Positions 8,618 through 16,697 of a stretch of DNA of 50,690 bases are shown piece after piece (positions within the stretch are counted from its first letter, which is position 1; each line of letters starts with the position of its first letter). The position numbers and the translations under genes are program-made. This DNA is from Treponema sp. GTDB taxonomy: Bacteria > Spirochaetota > Spirochaetia > Treponematales > Breznakiellaceae. The stretch covers positions 1-50,690 of the forward strand of contig JAISCR010000005.1 of assembly GCA_031265435.1 (NCBI GenBank), given 5' to 3'. The notes below the pieces were generated by a model. That model was given only the letters and a program-made list of their open reading frames with translations, was not told the DNA's origin and made no database searches.

Positions 8618-8620
8618 GGC

Positions 8621-9895
8621 TTAAAAATTCGGCTCAAGAATTTCTATGGATTTCTTGAAAATGGCATCCGGTTTCAGGGGCTTGGTGAGATAACTCTTGA
8701 TCCCCATCTGGAAGGCCCTGATTACAGTATCCCGCTGGGTTACTGCCGAAAGGACGATAACAGGAACAGTAATGTTCCTTGTCCTGTGATAATTGAGCAC
8801 GGAAAAACCGTCTACCTTCGGCATCATGAGATCGAGAAAAACAAGATCGAAATGTTCCTGCCGGGCAGTCGCCATATAGTCCTCTCCGTCGCCGTATGCC
8901 GTTACTTCCGCGCCCACGGCACGAAAGGTATTTTTTATCAGTTCATGAATGACAAAATCGTCATCCACCACGGCGATTCGGAGATTCTGCATACTCTCCT
9001 TGAGATTGTCCATATCAAGTTTACGCGGCCTGGTTTCCGCATCAAAACGAAGCTGCATGGATTCTCCGCCGGAAGCCTCCTCCGCGGCAAGGATTCTGTC
9101 ACCGATAATCTCCGCCTTCTTTTCAGCATACTCCATGGAATCGCTCAGCTCCGCAAGGAGCCCGCTCATGGCATACTGGAGATTGGAAACAACTTCGATA
9201 TCTTCGTAGTCTTTCTGTTCTTCGATAAATTTCCGCGCAAAGGCATCCCTGGTAAGAACACGGATATACCGTTTGCTCGTTTTGGAAGCGCCAAGCACGG
9301 TTTCCAGAAGTTTCTGCATGTTGGGCGCATCGGCAAAGCTGAGCTTGATGTCGCTCATCATGACAATAACCTTGGGGACACGGATCTCATAAAGTTCAAT
9401 GAGTTCGATGATCTTGAACCGGAGGAGATCCAGCTTGTCCCGGTTAAGGCCCTGGGCAATTTCGATAAAGATAATGTCATCGTTGACATGGGTTTCCACA
9501 ATACCCGGACTTTCGTCAATGGAAAAGGAAAGCCCCAGAAGTTCCGAAAGAGTACTAAAAAGCGCGTCGATCTTTACCGGCTTGGCAAAAACCTTCTTTA
9601 CCCCGTAAGGCGCCAGTTCTATGATCCTCTTTTGATCTATGTGCTGGGCCATGACGATAACGGGAATCCTGATCGTATTGGGATTTTCCATTTTGTTCCT
9701 GAGCACCTCAAGGCAGCCGTGGCCCTTGAGACCAAAGTCCATGATGATGAGATCGGGGTAGGTGGTTCTGAGCTTGGCAACTCCGTCCAGCGCATTCACC
9801 GCCACCGTTACCTCGGCCTCGCCGCCGCCTGACAGCTTGAGCTTCAGGTATTCACGGAAAAGCGGCGATTCATCAATAATCAGGATCTGCTTCAT
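8621..9895 (-). CDS. Dual-receiver protein with STAS-like middle domain (REC-x-REC)
   Basis: 424 residues. The first receiver (1-125) has IIDESPLFREYL, phosphoacceptor Asp in IIMDFGLKGHG and Lys in VFAKPVK. The second (about 307-422) has VVDDDFVIHEL, LVFLDLMMPKVDGF and SYLTKPLKP. The middle (about 130-245) alternates strands and helices (DDIIFIEIAQGL, KVIVMMSDIKLSFADAPNM, YIRVLTRDAFARKF) and looks like a STAS/SpoIIAA-type fold, although I infer this only from the pattern. There is no DNA-binding or enzymatic output domain. It is the first gene of the operon with the hybrid kinase and is a likely phosphorelay partner acting by protein contact. The upstream 250 bases hold a palindromic repeat and the divergent transporter promoter. 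Confidence 0.88.
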   Translation of the reverse strand: MKQILIIDESPLFREYLKLKLSGGGEAEVTVAVNALDGVAKLRTTYPDLIIMDFGLKGHGCLEVLRNKMENPNTIRIPVIVMAQHIDQKRIIELAPYGVKKVFAKPVKIDALFSTLSELLGLSFSIDESPGIVETHVNDDIIFIEIAQGLNRDKLDLLRFKIIELIELYEIRVPKVIVMMSDIKLSFADAPNMQKLLETVLGASKTSKRYIRVLTRDAFARKFIEEQKDYEDIEVVSNLQYAMSGLLAELSDSMEYAEKKAEIIGDRILAAEEASGGESMQLRFDAETRPRKLDMDNLKESMQNLRIAVVDDDFVIHELIKNTFRAVGAEVTAYGDGEDYMATARQEHFDLVFLDLMMPKVDGFSVLNYHRTRNITVPVIVLSAVTQRDTVIRAFQMGIKSYLTKPLKPDAIFKKSIEILEPNF

Positions 9896-9910
9896 AAAAC
9901 CTCCCTGGTC

Positions 9911-9948
9911 GAGGCTGTTCCAAAATACCGGATTTTTTGAACAAGCTC
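9911..9948. repeat. Palindromic intergenic repeat, copy 1
   Basis: GAGGCTGTTCCAAAA and, on the other side, TTTTTTGAACAAGCTC form an imperfect hairpin. Related copies are at 36429, 37978 and 41713. It is located in the 5' region of the REC-STAS-REC gene, so it is not simply a 3'-end terminator. Confidence 0.7.
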
Positions 9949-10040
9949 AGTCTATTTTATGTGAGGAAGCCTTCAAAGGCAAGCAGAATGAACGGAGTAC
10001 CGGCTCCGTTAAAAAAATCGATGAAAAAATTTTTTTGAGA

Positions 10041-10069
10041 TTGACAAGTCTGAGATTATGACATATAAT
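10041..10069 (+). promoter_or_regulatory. Consensus sigma-70 promoter of the sugar ABC operon
   Basis: Perfect TTGACA (10041-10046), a 17-base spacer, and perfect TATAAT (10064-10069). The predicted transcription start, about 7 bases on, falls at the left edge of the operator pair. A promoter this strong implies tight repression when the substrate is absent. Confidence 0.85.
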
Positions 10070-10075
10070 ATTTTT

Positions 10076-10111
10076 TAGCAACCGGTTGCCTATAACGGCA
10101 ACCGGTTGCTA
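10076..10111 (+). promoter_or_regulatory. Tandem LacI-family operator
   Basis: The 12-bp palindrome GCAACCGGTTGC occurs at 10078-10089 and 10098-10109, centres 20 bp apart (two helical turns). The flanks extend the symmetry: TAGCAACCGGTTGCC, six bases, then GGCAACCGGTTGCTA. A palindrome with a central CG is typical of LacI/GalR-family operators. Placement at and after the start of transcription suggests repression by blocking initiation or clearance. No LacI-type gene is in the window. Confidence 0.8.
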
Positions 10112-10148
10112 AATCCGGCGTAAAACGCAGAAGAGAAAAGAGTAACGT

Positions 10149-11072
10149 ATGAAAAATAAAACCGGTCTTCTGAATGAGCTGAAAACGAATAGAAGTCTCT
10201 TTATTATGATTGCTCCGGCGGTTTTCCTGGTCGTTCTGTTGCAGTATGTTCCCATGGCGGGTCTGGTATTGGCCTTTAAGAACTACCGTTATGACAGGGG
10301 GGTCTTCGGCAGTGCCTGGCATGGCTTTGAAAATTTTCGTTTCCTTTTTGTATCAGGCTCGGGGCTGACCATCACCCGCAATACATTTCTGTACAATTTA
10401 ATCAACCTGATCACATCCCAGTTCCTGGCTATCGTCATCGCCATAATCATTTCCGAGATGCCCGGCAGGAAGTACAAAAAATTCTGCCAGTCCGTAATCT
10501 TCCTTCCGTATTTTATTTCCTGGGTTATCGTGGGAACCTTCGTGTTCAATATTTTCAATTATGAAACCGGGGTTCTGAACAGTATCCTCAAGAGTCTTAA
10601 GTCGGAGCCAATCAACGTGTACTCCATGCCCATGGCATGGCCCTTTATCATCTGCGCCTTCAACTCGTGGAAATGGTGCGGTTATAATTCCATCATCTAC
10701 ATTGCCGCCATAACCGCCATAGACCCCGAGTGCTTCGAGGCCGCGGACATAGACGGGGCCAATATATTCCAGAAAATCCGGTACATTACGATTCCTTCAA
10801 TCCGGCCCACGGTGATTATTATGCTGCTGCTCCAGGTGGGACGCATACTCCGGGGTGATTTTGAGATGTTCTACCAAATCGTCGGGAATAACGGACAACT
10901 GTACAACGCCACCGATGTAATTGATACCTTTGTGTTCCGTTCTCTGCTTTCAAACAACAACATCGGTATGACCACGGCGGCAACTATGTACCAGTCGGTT
11001 TTGTGTTTCATTATCATCATGGTAGTGAATCACATTGTCAAAAAGATCGAATATGACTATTCACTATTTTAG
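10149..11072 (+). CDS. Sugar ABC transporter permease, LplB/UgpA-like
   Basis: 307 residues, with about six membrane segments, the first at residues 18-40 (LFIMIAPAVFLVVLLQYVPM). The VPMAGLVLAFKNYRY start resembles LplB-type permeases for oligosaccharides (aldouronate-like systems). The cytoplasmic EAA loop reads CFEAADIDGANIFQKIRYIT, the docking site for the ATPase. It is the first gene of an operon behind a consensus promoter and tandem LacI-type operator. The second permease starts 7 bases after its stop. No ATPase gene is in the operon, so a shared MsmX-like ATPase elsewhere is expected. The start ATG is chosen as the first in frame after the leader. Confidence 0.92.
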   Translation: MKNKTGLLNELKTNRSLFIMIAPAVFLVVLLQYVPMAGLVLAFKNYRYDRGVFGSAWHGFENFRFLFVSGSGLTITRNTFLYNLINLITSQFLAIVIAIIISEMPGRKYKKFCQSVIFLPYFISWVIVGTFVFNIFNYETGVLNSILKSLKSEPINVYSMPMAWPFIICAFNSWKWCGYNSIIYIAAITAIDPECFEAADIDGANIFQKIRYITIPSIRPTVIIMLLLQVGRILRGDFEMFYQIVGNNGQLYNATDVIDTFVFRSLLSNNNIGMTTAATMYQSVLCFIIIMVVNHIVKKIEYDYSLF

Positions 11073-11079
11073 GGATTGT

Positions 11080-11994
11080 ATGAGACAGGCAGGGGTTTTT
11101 CATTCTACCGGAGTTAAAGCGGGCAAAGTCACATGGGTTTTCAACATTATCGCTCTTTTCATTATCACGGTAATTGCGATTCTGTGTCTTATTCCCTTTA
11201 TGCTTCTGCTTTCAGGATCATTCAGTTCGGATCAGGCCATACGGTTTTCCGGCTACAGCCTGCTGCCCCGGGATTTTACCCTTGAAGCCTACAGCATGGT
11301 TTTCAAACATCCGCAAAAGATCTTCATGGCATACGGGGTATCCGTGTTTATTACTTCCGCGGGAACCTTCTGCGGCCTGTTTCTCATAACCATGACAGCC
11401 TATGTGATAAGCAGAAAGTCTTTTAAATACCGGAACGCTTTCTCCTTTCTCTTTTATTTTACTACCCTGTTTAACGGCGGTCTTGTCTGTTCCTATATCC
11501 TGTTTATCCGTTATCTTCACCTGAAAGACAGTTTCCTTGCACTGATCCTGCCCGGTATGTTTAATGTCTTTTATCTTTTGATCATGCGTAGTTTTGTTTC
11601 CGCTATCCCCCAGGCCCTAATTGAATCGGCAAAGATTGACGGCGCCGGGGAATTCAAGATCTTTGTCAGGATCATACTCCCCTTACTCCCTTCGGGCCTT
11701 GCTACCATCGGCCTTTTTATGGCTCTGGGCTACTGGAACGACTGGTACAACGCCATGCTCTACATACAGACGCCGGAAAAATTTCCCCTGCAGTATATGA
11801 TGTACGATATATTGATGCGTTCCCAGGCGCTGCTCCAGATAGCCAGTTATGTCGGCATACGCATGGAGAATCTCCCGACCAATTCACTCAAGCTTGCCAT
11901 GGCGGTAGTTACCACGGGCCCCATTGTTCTGCTGTATCCCTTTGTACAGAAGTACTTTGTCAAAGGCGTTACCATCGGTTCTGTTAAAGGCTAG
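11080..11994 (+). CDS. Sugar ABC transporter permease, LplC/YtcP-like
   Basis: 304 residues with about six membrane segments; the EAA loop is ALIESAKIDGAGEFKIFVRI. The C-terminus PFVQKYFVKGVTIGSVKG is the usual ending of YtcP/LplC-type permeases. I chose ATG 11080 because an AGGG ribosome site lies 6-9 bases before it and after the previous stop; TTG 11035 and ATG 11053 would overlap the upstream gene. It pairs with the first permease to form the membrane channel for the substrate delivered by the binding protein encoded next. Confidence 0.92.
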   Translation: MRQAGVFHSTGVKAGKVTWVFNIIALFIITVIAILCLIPFMLLLSGSFSSDQAIRFSGYSLLPRDFTLEAYSMVFKHPQKIFMAYGVSVFITSAGTFCGLFLITMTAYVISRKSFKYRNAFSFLFYFTTLFNGGLVCSYILFIRYLHLKDSFLALILPGMFNVFYLLIMRSFVSAIPQALIESAKIDGAGEFKIFVRIILPLLPSGLATIGLFMALGYWNDWYNAMLYIQTPEKFPLQYMMYDILMRSQALLQIASYVGIRMENLPTNSLKLAMAVVTTGPIVLLYPFVQKYFVKGVTIGSVKG

Positions 11995-11996
11995 AA

Positions 11997-12019
11997 CGGC
12001 GATCCGGCGGAAATCGCCG
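11997..12019 (+). terminator. Intra-operon hairpin before the binding-protein gene
   Basis: CGGCGAT and ATCGCCG pair around a 9-base loop between the second permease and the binding-protein gene. There is no T-tract, so it is more likely an mRNA-stabilising or processing hairpin, which would let the binding protein be made in excess over the permeases. Confidence 0.5.
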
Positions 12020-12056
12020 GCGCCTTATGGCGATATATATTTTAGGAGGATGGTTT

Positions 12057-13574
12057 ATGAAAAAACCAACGACACTGAAGCGGGTGGTAGTATCCCTGCT
12101 GTTCATGGCTGCTGCACTGAATGTGTGGGCAGGTGGAAAAAAAGACTCAGGCGGGACGGGCACCTTAAAGGATCTTGACACCTCGAAGAGGGTTGAACTG
12201 GTCATGTACTTTATCGGCGACCGGCCGGCAAAGCAGGATGAGATCGATGCAAATCTGAACAGGCTTCTGCTTGAAAAACTGAACTGCACCCTGAAAATCA
12301 ACTGGCTGGGCTGGGGCGAATTCCAGACCAAGTATCCCCTGCTCTTCTCTTCCGGTGAAGTGTTCGACATGGCCTACACGGCAACATGGCTGGGATTCGT
12401 CAACATGGCGCAGCGCGGCGCCTTCATGAACCTGGATCAGCTCTTTCCGAAGTACGCGCCCAAAAACTATGCGCAGCAGACCAGGACCGCCCTGCAGCAA
12501 GCCACGGTTGCCGGACACATTTACTGCGTTCCTACACTCCTGGGTACCTATACCTCCTACGGTGTCATCTACCGGACCGATCTGGCACAACCTTACGGCT
12601 GGGACGGCAGGATGGCAAACTTTGATGATGTGGAAAAGTACCTCGACATTATCAAGCAGAATTATCCCCAAATGGAGCCCCTTGATGTGTATACCCAGGG
12701 GCCGGATATTCACCTTATCTGGTTCCCCTTCCAGGGAGATGTGGAATTCTTCAAAGGAACAGACTTTGTATTCTACAATCCCCAGAGCGATAATCCCAAA
12801 CTGACCACCTATTATGATTATCCCAAAACTCCCCAGTTCCTCTCCATGATGGATCGCTGGAACAAGAAAGGCTTCTACCCCAAGAGCGCTCTTTCCGATA
12901 CGGACAAGGGTAAATACGACAATGGCAAGTCGGCGCTCCGGATCTACAACCTTGACGCCTATGAAGGTAATTACCGCACCCATCCTGAGTGGGGAACCAA
13001 GTATGCAAACTTTGTAGCCGATGTAGCCTATCTGCCCTTTACCCAGGACGCGCTGGCTATTCCCGCCAGTTCCAGGAATCCTGACCGGGCCCTGGCTTTT
13101 TACGATCTTATCACTTCCGATCCTGAAGTGTTCCGGGCTTTCTACTACGGCATCGAAGGAAAAAGCTACAGAATCATCAGGGAAGGAGGCCAGGAGTATG
13201 TTGAGGCAATCAACACCGACGATTATGCCTTCTCCAATGCATGGGGCGCACGGACTCCCGAACTCTTCCTTCCCGGAGTCGGCGCTCCTCCGGATCTCAA
13301 TACCTTCAAGTCCGAATGGAACGCCCATATCAAGGACGGTGTCGGCGCTCAGCGTTACCAGTCTTTTGTGCTGGATACCACTCCTGTGGAGACCGAGTAT
13401 GCGGCCTGCCAGGCAGTGCATCAGCAGTACTGGGGCCCGCTTGAGCTTGCCTATGTGGATGTAGTTTCCGGCCTTGAGGAATACAAAACCAGGATAAAGG
13501 CTGCCGGAATCGACAAGGTTATTGCCGAATTCCAGAAACAACTGGATGCCTATGTGACAGCCCAGAAAAAGTAA
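12057..13574 (+). CDS. Extracellular solute-binding protein of the sugar ABC transporter
   Basis: 505 residues. The signal peptide has basic KKPTTLKR, hydrophobic VVVSLLFMAAALNV and a cleavage site WA-GGKKDSGG. There is no lipobox Cys, so the protein should be released to the periplasm. The mature part is a family-1-like (oligosaccharide) binding protein of the LipO/YtcQ size class: VELVMYFIGDRPAKQDE near the start, then LDQLFPKYAPKNYA and a C-terminal LEEYKTRIKAAGIDKVIAE. Start chosen at 12057, 6 bases after the strong ribosome site AGGAGG; an in-frame ATG at 12027 precedes that site. The protein captures an oligosaccharide for the two permeases upstream. Which sugar is not readable, but the next gene encodes a carbohydrate-binding module. 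Confidence 0.93.
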   Translation: MKKPTTLKRVVVSLLFMAAALNVWAGGKKDSGGTGTLKDLDTSKRVELVMYFIGDRPAKQDEIDANLNRLLLEKLNCTLKINWLGWGEFQTKYPLLFSSGEVFDMAYTATWLGFVNMAQRGAFMNLDQLFPKYAPKNYAQQTRTALQQATVAGHIYCVPTLLGTYTSYGVIYRTDLAQPYGWDGRMANFDDVEKYLDIIKQNYPQMEPLDVYTQGPDIHLIWFPFQGDVEFFKGTDFVFYNPQSDNPKLTTYYDYPKTPQFLSMMDRWNKKGFYPKSALSDTDKGKYDNGKSALRIYNLDAYEGNYRTHPEWGTKYANFVADVAYLPFTQDALAIPASSRNPDRALAFYDLITSDPEVFRAFYYGIEGKSYRIIREGGQEYVEAINTDDYAFSNAWGARTPELFLPGVGAPPDLNTFKSEWNAHIKDGVGAQRYQSFVLDTTPVETEYAACQAVHQQYWGPLELAYVDVVSGLEEYKTRIKAAGIDKVIAEFQKQLDAYVTAQKK

Positions 13575-13577
13575 TAC

Positions 13578-14195
13578 ATGAGTTTTTTGGAGAATTACAG
13601 AGGGAAGCCTTACCGGGACAGCAGGTGGCCCGGAGGGCCCCAGCGTATTCCCGGCAGACTCATGTGCGCCTATTACGATGCGGGAGGTGAAGGGATTAGC
13701 TACCACGACACCGATGAGATCAACAACGGCAGCGGAAAGCTCAACCCCGCAGACGGCAGCTACCTTCACAGCTTCCGCATCGATGAGGGCGTGGATACCA
13801 GTTATGTCAAATTCCGGGACAGCATAGATAACAACGAATTCAATCTGGTTATGCCCGAAAAAGACATGCTCTATGTGGGTTGGACTGTGCCGGGAGAATG
13901 GATCCGTTATACGGTGTCCATAGAGAAGGCAGGTGTTTACACGGTAGAACTCATGTATACCTGTAAGGAAGGGGGAAGGATCAGCCTGGAAGCCGATGAC
14001 GGAAAAGCCGTTGCTTTTGAAGTTGACAGCACCTATGACGCCGCCGATCCCCTTGACTGGCGGCAGTGGCATCACTGGAACAAGGCGCTTCTGGGAGAGA
14101 TTGATCTTCCCCAGGGGCTCCATGTACTGACCCTGCGAACCCTGGAAAAGGGAAACATGAATTACGCGTATCTGGAATTTAAACATAAAACGTAA
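13578..14195 (+). CDS. CBM6-like carbohydrate-binding protein without signal peptide
   Basis: 205 residues, almost entirely one beta-sandwich carbohydrate-binding module. The recognisable elements are RIPGRLMCAYYDAGGEG, SYHDTDEINNGS, DEGVDTSYVKF, YVGWTVPGEWIRYTVSIEKAG and LPQGLHVLTLRTLE, the familiar CBM6-type order. Trp and Tyr in the WTVPGEWIRY region are candidates for sugar stacking. There is no signal peptide, membrane segment or catalytic domain. The gene starts 3 bases after the binding-protein stop and is the last of the LacI-controlled operon. A stand-alone CBM encoded as if cytoplasmic is unusual; it could bind an imported oligosaccharide inside the cell, leave by another route, or be a remnant of a glycosidase. 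Confidence 0.75.
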   Translation: MSFLENYRGKPYRDSRWPGGPQRIPGRLMCAYYDAGGEGISYHDTDEINNGSGKLNPADGSYLHSFRIDEGVDTSYVKFRDSIDNNEFNLVMPEKDMLYVGWTVPGEWIRYTVSIEKAGVYTVELMYTCKEGGRISLEADDGKAVAFEVDSTYDAADPLDWRQWHHWNKALLGEIDLPQGLHVLTLRTLEKGNMNYAYLEFKHKT

Positions 14196-14233
14196 AAGTT
14201 CCCCGGCCGGAAAAGCGGGGTGAGGGGGCTTGT

Positions 14234-15250
14234 TCAGTCCATTGGAAACGGCAGCACACCGTCGATGCTTGATCTGCCGGTAAGCGCCATAACAAGGCGG
14301 TCAAGTCCCATGGCTACGCCGGAACACTGAGGAAACCCTTCGGGTTTCCTCTTGGGAAGTCCTTCGGGTTGCATATTGGGAAGTTCTGCGGATTGCTCCG
14401 CCTGAGTGTTTTTGAAGATCTGCCAGTACGCGGGATCAACGGCGTGGGGCACAAGGGCGGTTTTCCGTTTTGCTTCTCCCTCTGCGGCGAAGTAACGGCG
14501 CACTTCATCGGGATCGGTTTCTTCGGTATAACAGTTTGCCAGTTCCACGCCGTTGATGTAGAGTTCCCAGCGTTCAACGGTGTTGCCCGTACCGCTTTTT
14601 TTTGCAAGGCAGGGGACAAAGGCCGGGTAGTCCAGTAATGCTACCGGCTGTTCTCCCCTGAGCCTGGGTTCTACGGCGTGGATAAAGATAAGATCGTAGA
14701 TTTCGGGCGTCCCCAGGCCGGGAGGAATTTCCAGGCCCAGGCGCCGCCCTTCTTCTTCCATGCTTCCCTGTGCGGCGCTGCCGTAAAGGTCGAACCCGGC
14801 GTATTCGGCAAAGGCCTCCGCCATGCTGAGCCGCCTGAAGGCCGGGTGGGGAAAACCGAGGAAGCCGAGCAGTTCTTCTGTCAGCTTGAGTGAGTCCATG
14901 TAATCGGCCCCAACGGTATAATACTCAAGCATTGCGAACTCGGGGCTGTGGAGGCGGCCCGAAGATTCCCCGTTTCGGAAACAGTGGCAGATCTGGTAGA
15001 GACTCTGTCTGTTTTTTGCGAGGAGTTTTTTCATCCAGACTTCCGGGGAGGGTACCAGCCAGTAGGCTTTCTCCTTTTGGCGGCTGCCCGGCGGCATGAT
15101 GCGCCGGGTTTCAAAAACTTCAAGGCAGGTTTCCGGGATGAGGGACGGAGAGAGGAGGGGAGTGTCCACTTCGAGGTAGTTTCTCTCATCAAAAAAACGG
15201 CGGATATTCCGGAAGATCAGCGCCCTTTCCCGCAGAAGTTCAGTGTCCAT
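14234..15250 (-). CDS. epmA: EF-P lysyl-ligase (EpmA/PoxA/GenX), class II synthetase-like
   Basis: 338 residues, a lysyl-tRNA synthetase catalytic core without the anticodon-binding domain. It shows motif 1 region FFDERNYLEVDTPLLSPS, motif 2 CFRNGESSGRLHSPEFAMLE and motif 3 SGVAMGLDRLVMALTG. EpmA attaches beta-lysine to elongation factor P, which helps ribosomes pass proline stretches; efp and epmB are not in the window. Just before motif 3 lies an extra low-complexity segment (PNMQPEGLPKRKPEGFP) encoded by two 24-bp tandem repeats. The gene overlaps the end of murD by 11 bases, so the two are probably co-transcribed and coupled. Confidence 0.9.
   Translation of the reverse strand: MDTELLRERALIFRNIRRFFDERNYLEVDTPLLSPSLIPETCLEVFETRRIMPPGSRQKEKAYWLVPSPEVWMKKLLAKNRQSLYQICHCFRNGESSGRLHSPEFAMLEYYTVGADYMDSLKLTEELLGFLGFPHPAFRRLSMAEAFAEYAGFDLYGSAAQGSMEEEGRRLGLEIPPGLGTPEIYDLIFIHAVEPRLRGEQPVALLDYPAFVPCLAKKSGTGNTVERWELYINGVELANCYTEETDPDEVRRYFAAEGEAKRKTALVPHAVDPAYWQIFKNTQAEQSAELPNMQPEGLPKRKPEGFPQCSGVAMGLDRLVMALTGRSSIDGVLPFPMD
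14337..14384. repeat. Two 24-bp tandem repeats inside epmA
   Basis: Units CCTTCGGGTTTCCTCTTGGG+AAGT (14337-14360) and CCTTCGGGTTGCATATTGGG+AAGT (14361-14384). Each adds eight residues, so copy-number change would keep the frame. The start of the block also forms a perfect hairpin GGAAACCC-TTC-GGGTTTCC (14331-14349). Confidence 0.85.
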
Positions 15251-16631
15251 AATTCCTCACACATTCTTTCCACTGCCTGCCCCGGTCAAACTCGTTACTG
15301 AACATACCGAAGCTGGCGCAGCCGGGCGAGAGCGCGATGATGTCGCCCGCCGCGGCGTATTCCAGCGCGGTCTTGAGCGCGGCGGGGAGGCTGTCAAAGG
15401 GGCCCCGGCAGGCAATACCCGCGCCGTCAAGGAGGCTTTTGAGTTTGGCCGTGGCGGAACCTTCCAGCAGTATCACTGTTTTTGTTTTTGCGGCAGCCGG
15501 GACAAGGGGGCTGAAGTCAAGGCTTTTGTCCGCGCCCCCGGCAATGAGGATGAGGGGGCCTTCGCCGGCAAGGGCTTCGACCGCGGCGGCGGCGGCTTCG
15601 GGAATGGTGGCGGCAGTATCATTGACAAAGCGTATGCCTCCTGTCTCGTGGAAGAATTCCAGCCGGTGTTCGATGCCCCCATAGGAACCGAGGGCCTCCC
15701 GTATTTTTTCCGCTTCCATGCCCAGATCGAGGAGGGCCAGGGCGCAGGAGAGAAGGTTGAGCCTCTGGTGGGCGCCGGGAACGCGGAGGCGGGCGGGGAG
15801 GACTTCAAACGCTTCAGCGTCCGCGCCGAGTCTTGCGAGGCCCGGAGAATTGCCGCCCGTGAACCACGCGCCGGCAAGGCCGCCGGGAAGAGGCCTGTCC
15901 CAATAGACCAGTGGCCTGCCCCGGCTTTCGGCAAAAAAACCTTCCCCCCATTGATCGTTAAAGGCGATGAGGGCATCCTCTTCATCCTGGGCATGGCCTA
16001 TTACCCGTTTGTCCGCCGTATAGCTTTCCATGGAATCGTACCAGTTTTGGTGATCGGGCAGTATGGCGGTGATCAGGGCAATCCGGGGTTTAAGGAGAAC
16101 ATTACCCCGCAGATCTCCCAACTGCCAGCTTGAAAGTTCCAGCACCACATCGTCTTCAGCCTGTAATGTATCCAGAAAGCTGAGGGGTGAAACGGTAATG
16201 TTGCCGCCCAGCCATGCCTTCCCCGCCTTTCTGTCCCGGCTCAACGCCCAGTGGAGGGCGGACGCGGCGGAAGACTTTCCCTTGGAACCGGTAACCGCTA
16301 TGAGAGGGGCCGGGGATTCCCGCAGGAACAGGGATATGTCGGTTTCGATCCGTGTGGCTGCCTTGAGGTATGGGGAATCCGGTTTTACTCCGGGATTTTT
16401 TATGACGAGGTCGGCTTTTTCAAAATCCGCCGTCTCGTGACGGCCCAGAACATAACGGATGCGGCCCTTCCGCGCCGCTTCGCCTGAGTCTTCAAGCTTT
16501 TCGATGGAAGGGGCAAGGGTTTTTTCATCCCGGAGATCGGTGATCGTAAGTTCCGCGCCGCGGCGGGCGAGAAAAAGGGCCGATTCAAGCCCTCCGCCAT
16601 GCAAGCCAAGCCCCATTATCAGAGCTTTCAT
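15240..16631 (-). CDS. murD: UDP-N-acetylmuramoylalanine--D-glutamate ligase
   Basis: 463 residues from the ATG at 16631 (MKALIMGLGLHGGG). MurD adds D-glutamate to UDP-MurNAc-L-Ala in peptidoglycan precursor synthesis in the cytoplasm. Seen: the N-terminal nucleotide-binding loop MGLGLHGGG, the ATP loop TGSKGKSSAASAL, the central ILPDHQNWYDSMESYTADK and FNDQWGEG, and the C-terminal FVNDTAATIPEAAAAA and LILIAGGADKSLDF. The P-loop reads GSKGKSS where many MurDs have GTNGKTT. The frame stays open far upstream (to 16907) but would overlap the divergent fecR-like gene; ATG 16649 is the alternative start. It precedes and overlaps epmA. Confidence 0.93.
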   Translation of the reverse strand: MKALIMGLGLHGGGLESALFLARRGAELTITDLRDEKTLAPSIEKLEDSGEAARKGRIRYVLGRHETADFEKADLVIKNPGVKPDSPYLKAATRIETDISLFLRESPAPLIAVTGSKGKSSAASALHWALSRDRKAGKAWLGGNITVSPLSFLDTLQAEDDVVLELSSWQLGDLRGNVLLKPRIALITAILPDHQNWYDSMESYTADKRVIGHAQDEEDALIAFNDQWGEGFFAESRGRPLVYWDRPLPGGLAGAWFTGGNSPGLARLGADAEAFEVLPARLRVPGAHQRLNLLSCALALLDLGMEAEKIREALGSYGGIEHRLEFFHETGGIRFVNDTAATIPEAAAAAVEALAGEGPLILIAGGADKSLDFSPLVPAAAKTKTVILLEGSATAKLKSLLDGAGIACRGPFDSLPAALKTALEYAAAGDIIALSPGCASFGMFSNEFDRGRQWKECVRNYGH

Positions 16632-16662
16632 TCCTGAATAATCCACCATAAATTGTATCCGC

Positions 16663-16690
16663 TTGAAATAGAGGTATTTCATAGTATAAT
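16663..16690 (+). promoter_or_regulatory. Promoter of the FecR-domain gene
   Basis: TTGAAA (16663-16668), a 16-base spacer and perfect TATAAT (16685-16690). The ATG at 16698 lies 7 bases after the -10 box, where transcription should begin, so the mRNA would be leaderless. The in-frame ATG at 16689 overlaps the -10 box itself and cannot be the start from this promoter. Confidence 0.65.
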
Positions 16691-16697
16691 GAAAAGA

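Noticed and set aside
12165..14186. A 673-codon open frame antisense to the binding-protein and CBM genes
   Set aside because: It mirrors the codon bias of the real genes, has no domain, and the plus-strand genes have clear motifs, signal peptide and ribosome site.
13578..14195. Calling the CBM-like protein a glycoside hydrolase
   Set aside because: Its whole length is accounted for by one beta-sandwich binding module, with no catalytic domain.
14200..14221. CCCCG ... CGGGG as a terminator between the CBM gene and epmA
   Set aside because: Only a five-base stem with a long loop and no T-run on either strand.
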